64,000 nt of DNA from Liolophura sinensis (taxonomy: Eukaryota; Mollusca; Polyplacophora; Chitonida; Chitonidae). The position numbers were made by a program, and so were the translations under genes. Within the stretch, counting starts at the first letter, position 1; the number at the start of each line of letters is the position of its first letter. A model generated the notes under the pieces. That model was not told the DNA's origin. It did not search any database and was given only the letters and a program-made list of their open reading frames with translations. The stretch is taken from positions 2,416,001 through 2,480,000 of the forward strand of contig NC_088304.1 in assembly GCF_032854445.1 (NCBI RefSeq), in the 5' to 3' direction. Positions 58,291 to 64,000 of the stretch are shown piece by piece.

Positions 58291-61200
58291 CTTCTTGGAA
58301 TGCTGTTTCACGAAAGCCGCCAGTGGAACAGACGAATCCGTTTGTGGTGGGAATCTTTGCTGCAGTGGGAACCCGCGCCGAGGCTGCACTGCCTGTTGTG
58401 GATATGGAGTCACTGGGGGGCGGGGTAACACTTGTCCGGACGGGGCCGCCTCAATTTCGATAGCTCGATTTACAGGTGACGTCATTGATTCGACTCCGTG
58501 AGGATTGTTTGTTGCCAGTTCCTCACTATGTTGCGTAGTTTGCGGCGCTCCTGTATCAGTTACCATTTGTCTGAAACGCTGGTCTGCTTGGCGGATTCCT
58601 TGTATCACTGCAGGCCTGAGCTGCCTAAGCCCTTGTCTTTGTTGTGATCCACGACCAGTACCATATTCGACGCCCTGACCACTCTGAGCCTTTGACATGA
58701 AACCCTGTTCACGATGAGAGATTCTCAGGGGTCCCTGCCTGGACTGAGTGGCCATGCGAGATCTTTGACCGTGTTGAATGGCTCTCTTGATTGTCCGTTT
58801 ACGTTGTTTTTCCGTCTGAAATTGCGGTCCACTTTGTGCGTCTGTTTGAGATCCCTGTCCACGTTGTGTGTATGTCTGAGATCCCTGCCCGCGTTGTGTG
58901 TCTGTCTGAGATCTATGTCCACTTTGTGCGTCTGTTTGAGATCCCTGTCCACGCTGTGTGTCTGTCTGAGATACCTGTAAAAGTTGAGTTCCCTCAAATC
59001 CTTGTGCACGTTGAGTTATTTTTCCACCTTGCGGAGTAAACTGAATTCCTGGTGGAGGATGACCAACTGACTGCGTTATTTGTCCTTGTGCAGGCTGACC
59101 AGCTGACTCAACTGGTTGTCCTTGTGTAGGTTGACCAACTGACTCAGTTATTTGTCCCAGCGCAGGTTGACCAATTGACTCTGTTATTTGTCCTTGTGCA
59201 GGCTGACCAGCAGACTCAGTTATTTGTCGTTGTGCAGGCCGGCCAGCTAACTCAGTTATTTGTTCTTGTGTAGGTTGACCAGCTGACTCCGTTATTTGTC
59301 CTCGTGCAGGTTGAACAAGAGACTCAGTTGAATGTGCTTGTACTGGCTGACCAATTGACTGAGTCGTTTGTCCATGTGCAGGCTGACCAGCTGACTCCGT
59401 TATTTGTCCTTGTGCAGGCTGATCAGCTGACTCAGTCGTTTGTCCTTGTGCAGGTTGACCGCCTACATCAGTTATTAGTCCACCTTGCGGAGCGAGCTCA
59501 TTTGCTGAACCAAGTTGACTACTGGACTTAGTTATTTGTCCATTTTGGGGAACAAGATCAATTCCTTGTGCACGTTGACTACCTGACGCAGTTATTTGCC
59601 CACCTTGGGGAACAAGATCAATTCCTTGTGCACGTTGACTACCTGACGCAGTTATTTGCCCACCTTGGGGAACAAGATCAATTCCTTGTGCACGTTGACT
59701 ACCTGACGCAGTTATTTGTCCACCTTGCGAAGCAAACTTAATTCCTGGTGCACTTTTTAGGGCCTGGATAAGATTCGTGAATATGGGAAAGCCAAATGGT
59801 GGGAGAGGTTCAAGCAGGACCTCTACGGCTTGAGTGGGTAGATTAAATCCCTGTCTTGATTGTGACGCTTCCCTTGTACTTTGTGTAGTATTTGGTTGAA
59901 CGTCACGCTGTCCTGTAGAACTTTGTTCACGCTGTACTACAAGAACCGTCTCTTCACGTCCACGCTGTTTCGCAAAGTTTGAGTTTGTACCAGTATCGCG
60001 ACGTCCATCAAAGATTGTACCTAGCTCGTGTGGATTCATTTGTGTGCCTTGTCTGTTTTGTCTTGCGAGGTCTGTGCCTTGCTCACTTTGTCGGACAGGA
60101 CCTATGCTTTGGGCACGCCTTCTGGGAATACCAGCACCTTGTTCAGGCTGTCCAGGAGGACCAGTATTTTGTTCAGGCGGCCTAGCAAAACGTGTGCCTT
60201 GTTCAGGCTGTCCAACAAAACCTGTACCTTGTTCACGTTGTGTCAGAAAAGCAGCGCCTTGTTCAGGCTGTCTCATGAAACGTGTGCTTTGTTCAGGTTG
60301 TTTAGAAAAACCTATGCCTTGTGCCAGTGCCACAGCCATATCTAGCCGTTGTTCACGTTGTGTGGCCGAGTTTGCGCGGGACCTAATTCCAATACTATTA
60401 CGTGCCCCTATTTCAGGCTGCGCGTCAGCTGGGTAACTTTTCACTTCAGATCGACCTGACCCTGACCCGCGATATGCCCCCTGACCTGTTCTTCCATTTC
60501 CGAAAGCTGTCGCAGTTCCCTGATCACGTTGACTAGTGGTCGTACTTCCATGATAGAAAGCCACTTTATTCTTCGGTGTGTGCTTAGCGGCTAATGCATA
60601 CCACTGTCCCTGTTGGCTTCCTCTATCAACGGCAAGTCCAGGTTTCTCAGTTCCTCGACCAGCCCTGACGTCAGATACCTGCCCAGTTTGACCAACGCCA
60701 GAAGTAGCACTCCCAAGGGTTTGTGACTTAGTCCCTGGTATACTTCTACCCACAAGTTCAATCGTCATACCAGGCTTTGCCACAAATTCAATCCTCTGTC
60801 CTGTACTTGAAGACAACGTTAACACCTGTCCTGATCTTGCTCTGAAATCAAACTTTCCTTCGCGTGATTTCACTGGTGGTTCACCCACGTTCGGTTGCCG
60901 ATTTTGCCAACCACGTGTCTCGCCTGTCTGCTTTTTAAAAGCTGCGGCGTTTCCTCTCTGAGACAAAAGCTGTGCTCTCCATTGCTGAGTCGCGGCCCTT
61001 CCTCTCTGATTCTGAGTCAACGGCTCTTGTCCCCACTGTTGAGTCGCGCCGTTTCCTCTCTGATTCTGAGTCAAGGACTCTTGTCCTCCCTGCTTAGCAG
61101 CTGCTGAAGGATTATTTCCAGACTCAAAATGGGACCTAGGATGAGCATAGCCTGCGATACCAGTTCGAAGCAAGGGATCGCCTACAAAGCTGTTCTGATT

Positions 61201-61410
61201 GACTGTTGCGGTTCCTGATTGAGGTTGTGAGGTCTGCTCTCTTGTCTGTTGATACTGATGTTGTTGTTGTGTATCATAAAGCTGTACACCATGCCATCCA
61301 CCAGGAAATCCGAATCTCCAATAGTGTGCATCGTACAACCATCCTAAGGATCCCGGAGCCCACAGGCAGAAGAAAAACACCACACCAAAAACGTACGTAA
61401 GGGTCCGCAT
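58291..61410 (-). CDS. Large first coding exon of a secreted, Gln/Gly-rich repetitive protein (1040 codons, unrecognised family)
   Basis: The start is MRTLTYVFGVVFFFCLWAPG, a signal peptide of about 24 residues ending near SLG-W. It is preferred because an acceptor (TTTTGTTTCAG) lies four bases before this ATG, as in P1, so the in-frame ATG further upstream would be intronic. The mature part has no cysteine. Order: aromatic segment YDAHYWRFGFPGGWHG (to about 45); Gln-rich units with TQNQRG (100-170); a less repetitive part with GQVLTLSSSTGQRIEF (200-240); about eight PEQGTxFxxQ units (350-450); three 20-residue units around GGQITASGSQRAQG (557-617); about a dozen 12-residue GQPAQGQITESA units (645-790); about six 10-residue RGQGSQTDTQ units (805-870); and a Pro/Gln tail. 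After QHSKK a donor (AAG/GTAAGG) ends the exon in phase 0, so more protein follows. Composition suggests an extracellular structural matrix protein. It may be the N-terminus of the P2 peroxidase or a separate gene. Confidence 0.75.
59558..59740. repeat. 60-bp coding repeat, three nearly identical copies in the Gln-rich exon
   Basis: Each unit encodes 20 residues around QITASGSQRAQG. Near-identity at all codon positions indicates recent unequal exchange or slippage while the frame was kept. Confidence 0.9.
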
Positions 61411-61414
61411 TATT

Positions 61415-64000
61415 CTGAAACAAAACGCACATTTTAAATGAATGTGGAGACAGTGTCGGGACATAATTCATCGGCAGTACTAGAGCTATATCAGAAAACC
61501 ACATTTGAATTGGTAAATGATTGACGTTACATAGACAGTATTACAGCCAATCACTAAAGCACAGCTCATTAAATGAATGATTGATATCTATCTAACTCGC
61601 CCTCCATCGTTTTGACACCAAATCAGAAAACAACATTTGAATGTAGCCCATGAAGGATTATGGCTGATCGACAAATCCGTAGTACATTTGAATGTAGCCT
61701 ATATAAAATTATGGTTGATCGTAACATCGGTAGTACTAGCGCCAAACCAGATTTAAACGAGTAAGGGGTTAGGTTAAACCCAACATGGACAGTATCTACA
61801 GCTACATCCTGAATCCACAGCTGGAGAGAGCGGCCGTGTCGGACTGGTTAAGGTGTCGATCGATAGGTCACACGAGGTACGACCTGTGACAGGGAATTTG
61901 TTGATAGCCCTGCTGTCAGTGGTCCTGAGGGATCTGTCACAATAAGGGTCGATAACTCTGCTGTGACCGTTGGTGCAGTCTAACGTTTATTGCAGATCAC
62001 TGGTCTTCCACCAATATTGTGTGCATATCTGTACGTCGGGTATTCGTCAGCAACTTCCCAAAGGCCTGTGGTTTATCCCAGCCACTCTGCACTTTGAACG
62101 CCAACGAATAAGCGCAAACTTCTTGAGTATGGCTTTAAAAATATTCAAATAAATAAATAAAATCTCATTTGAACACGGTGTATTAACAGTCATATCGTAA
62201 AATCACATTTGGAAACAATTCCGTTCATTATCCGTTCATTAAAGGGCTTAAGTTCATAAATGTGTTACAGTATTTCTGCTGTAAATCTTGACTTGTGTTC
62301 ATTGGACATTTGATCAAATCGTTCTGCTTGCGATTAAATTGACGGGTTTGTGATAAAGTTGTTGTGCTTGTGATAAAATTGTTGGACTTGGGACCATATC
62401 GCCGTATTCTCGATCAAATTAAAGGGTTTGTGATCAAACTAATGGGCTTGTGATCCAACTGAAGGGCTTGTGATTTAATTGACGGGCTTGTGATCTAATA
62501 TAGAAAATTATTTGCATGAAAGTGATCAAAGACAAAACTGGTGTTGGCAGGGTCTAACTTGCGGTAAGGGGCCAGGAATTATGCGTCTGTTAGTGGCAGG
62601 AGGTATTGTGAATAAAAGGAAGAGCAGTGTAGACTGGAAACAACCAGTTGAGTATGAGGCAAGGAATTATGTATTTGTTACTGGCAGGAGGTTTTGTGAA
62701 GTAAAGGAAGAACAGTGTAGACTGGAAACAACAAGTATGAGGTTGTTCGTTTAATGGACCCAAATACACATCTTAGTTAGTCGTTGCATTATTGTGTTGC
62801 AAGGAAACGCACTTGACATTGTGTTTCGACCACTTAACCCATTCATCAATTTTTCGTACTATTTTTAATTTTTAATTATTATGTTTTGACACAATAGAGA
62901 CTCGTATTACGTTAAGGTATATTTATCTTGAGACTTTTTTCCCTATGAACAGGTTTTGTGTATAGCATCCCACGGTAACTCATGAGAAGGTCTAAGGATT
63001 GTCGTAGCTTTCCCCCCCTGGGCTCTGAGCTTACCCCTGCTCTCGTCACAATGTTGGCCGCCGTCGTATAAGTGTAATATTCTTGAGTAGGGCGTAAAAT
63101 CAAGTAAATAAATAAATGCAGTATAACATTCCGTTTTGTGTGTAGAGTTCTTTGGCCCTGAATTTCTTGTGAACAGTAGGGTCAACTTCTGCTTCTGTGT
63201 TAGATATACTGATGTAAATACCGTCACCCCATTTCCCTCAAGTCTTTTGCCTCGTACATTGTCTAACATTGATTCGGTGATGGTAAATGGGTACTGGAAA
63301 ACCGGGTGTCTTTCAGCAGAGGGTACAACCTATGTAGCTTATTATGTTAACATTTGTACTTTTTTGTCAAAGCTTTTGGCTTGTACATTGTCTAACACTG
63401 CTTGCGTCACTGTTCATTCTTATCAAACATGGGTTTCTTTCTAAACAAACTCTAACCGAGAGTTTAGAATTAGAACATTTATACTCTTTCATCGTGGATT
63501 TTGGCTCGTGCCGAGTGTTCATTAGCTAACATTAATTGCCTCACTGTGCACTTGTATCGGATAAGCCGGGTGTCTTTCTACTGAGCGTATAACGTAATGG
63601 TGACAACGGCCTGTCCTGGAGAGAGTACCGCTATATGTTTAGGCTGGACAAGTTATACCTATTACATCATACATACAACGAACTTTGCAGAGGTCAAAAC
63701 TCTCTTGTTACAATCGGGTGATCGAGCGTCGTGACCTAATCTCGTGACGTCATTAGTTGTCATAATCACCTGACTAAATCTAGTGACTTAACATCGTGGT
63801 ATAATACAGAAAATAAATTATTGTACTATTATTTCCCATTATACGCAATAATGGGAAAATCTCGGCGAATAAAGTAATTCGGTTGTAAGCTGAGTGGTTT
63901 ACCGGTGTCGTTTATTCCTGCCTTTGTAGGCCTAATAACGTTATGTTGACAAACTGGTAATTTATCACATAGCTATGGTCGTTAACATACTGATACAGAG
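61415..64000. other. Upstream flank of the Gln-rich exon: degenerate repeats, no gene
   Basis: Contains a two-copy repeat (TTGAATGTAGCC, 61633-61750), a degenerate tRNA-like SINE head (61829-61925, GTCGGACTGGTTAAGGTGTC) with an AAAT-type 3' end at 62115-62160, a 20-bp array GGGCTTGTGATCAAATTGAC (62338-62500), a two-copy repeat of about 88 bases (62570-62745), a family A SINE 3' fragment (62975-63118) and a three-copy diverged repeat of about 150 bases (GTACATTGTCTAACA, 63180-63600). The non-coding first exon expected for the Gln-rich gene should lie here but could not be placed. Confidence 0.5.

Noticed and set aside
58266-61400. Plus-strand ORFs rich in Leu/Cys/Val across the Gln-rich exon
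   Set aside because: They are antisense shadows of the repetitive minus-strand exon.

Overview
This is a eukaryotic, animal window. It contains AT-rich intergenic DNA, intron-split genes with GT/AG junctions, tRNA-derived SINEs with (AAAT)n tails, non-LTR retrotransposon debris, miniature inverted-repeat elements and many mini- and microsatellites. The SINE style, and a gene for a secreted heme peroxidase ending in a TSP1 module, suggest a lophotrochozoan, most likely a mollusc. That assignment is inference.

All recognisable host genes lie on the minus strand. From right to left they are: (1) a 1040-codon exon at 58.3-61.4 kb encoding a signal peptide and a cysteine-free, Gln/Gly-rich repetitive secreted protein; (2) a broken heme peroxidase copy at 43.8-56.8 kb (here P2); (3) a complete 12-coding-exon heme peroxidase with a C-terminal TSP1 repeat at 13.3-21.3 kb, with a non-coding 5' exon and TATA box near 22.1 kb (here P1); (4) the first eight coding exons of a clan-3-like cytochrome P450 (0.4-4.0 kb) with a TATA box at 4.1 kb. 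The rest of the P450 lies beyond the left edge.

P1 and P2 are tandem paralogues. Exons 4, 6, 7 and 10 have identical lengths and phases, and exons 5, 8 and 11 differ by a few bases. P1 reads through as 789 residues. P2 has an in-frame TGA, a 5-base deletion, a probable 4-base exon-5 change, a doubly repeated 53-base segment in the TSP1 exon, and no trace of the large catalytic exon. The Gln-rich exon lies directly upstream of P2, on the same strand. It has the same start architecture as P1 exon 1 and ends in a good splice donor. It may therefore be the original first exon of P2, now intact beside a dead catalytic half, or an independent gene.

The rest is non-genic: 4.1-13.2 kb (foldback element, SINEs, minisatellites), 22.2-43.8 kb (SINE fragments, long AT arrays, palindromic MITEs, a broken SGNH-hydrolase ORF, a truncated RT/RNase H element, a 31-bp array) and 61.4-64 kb (degenerate repeats). 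I saw no convincing plus-strand protein gene, rRNA, functional tRNA or CRISPR array.
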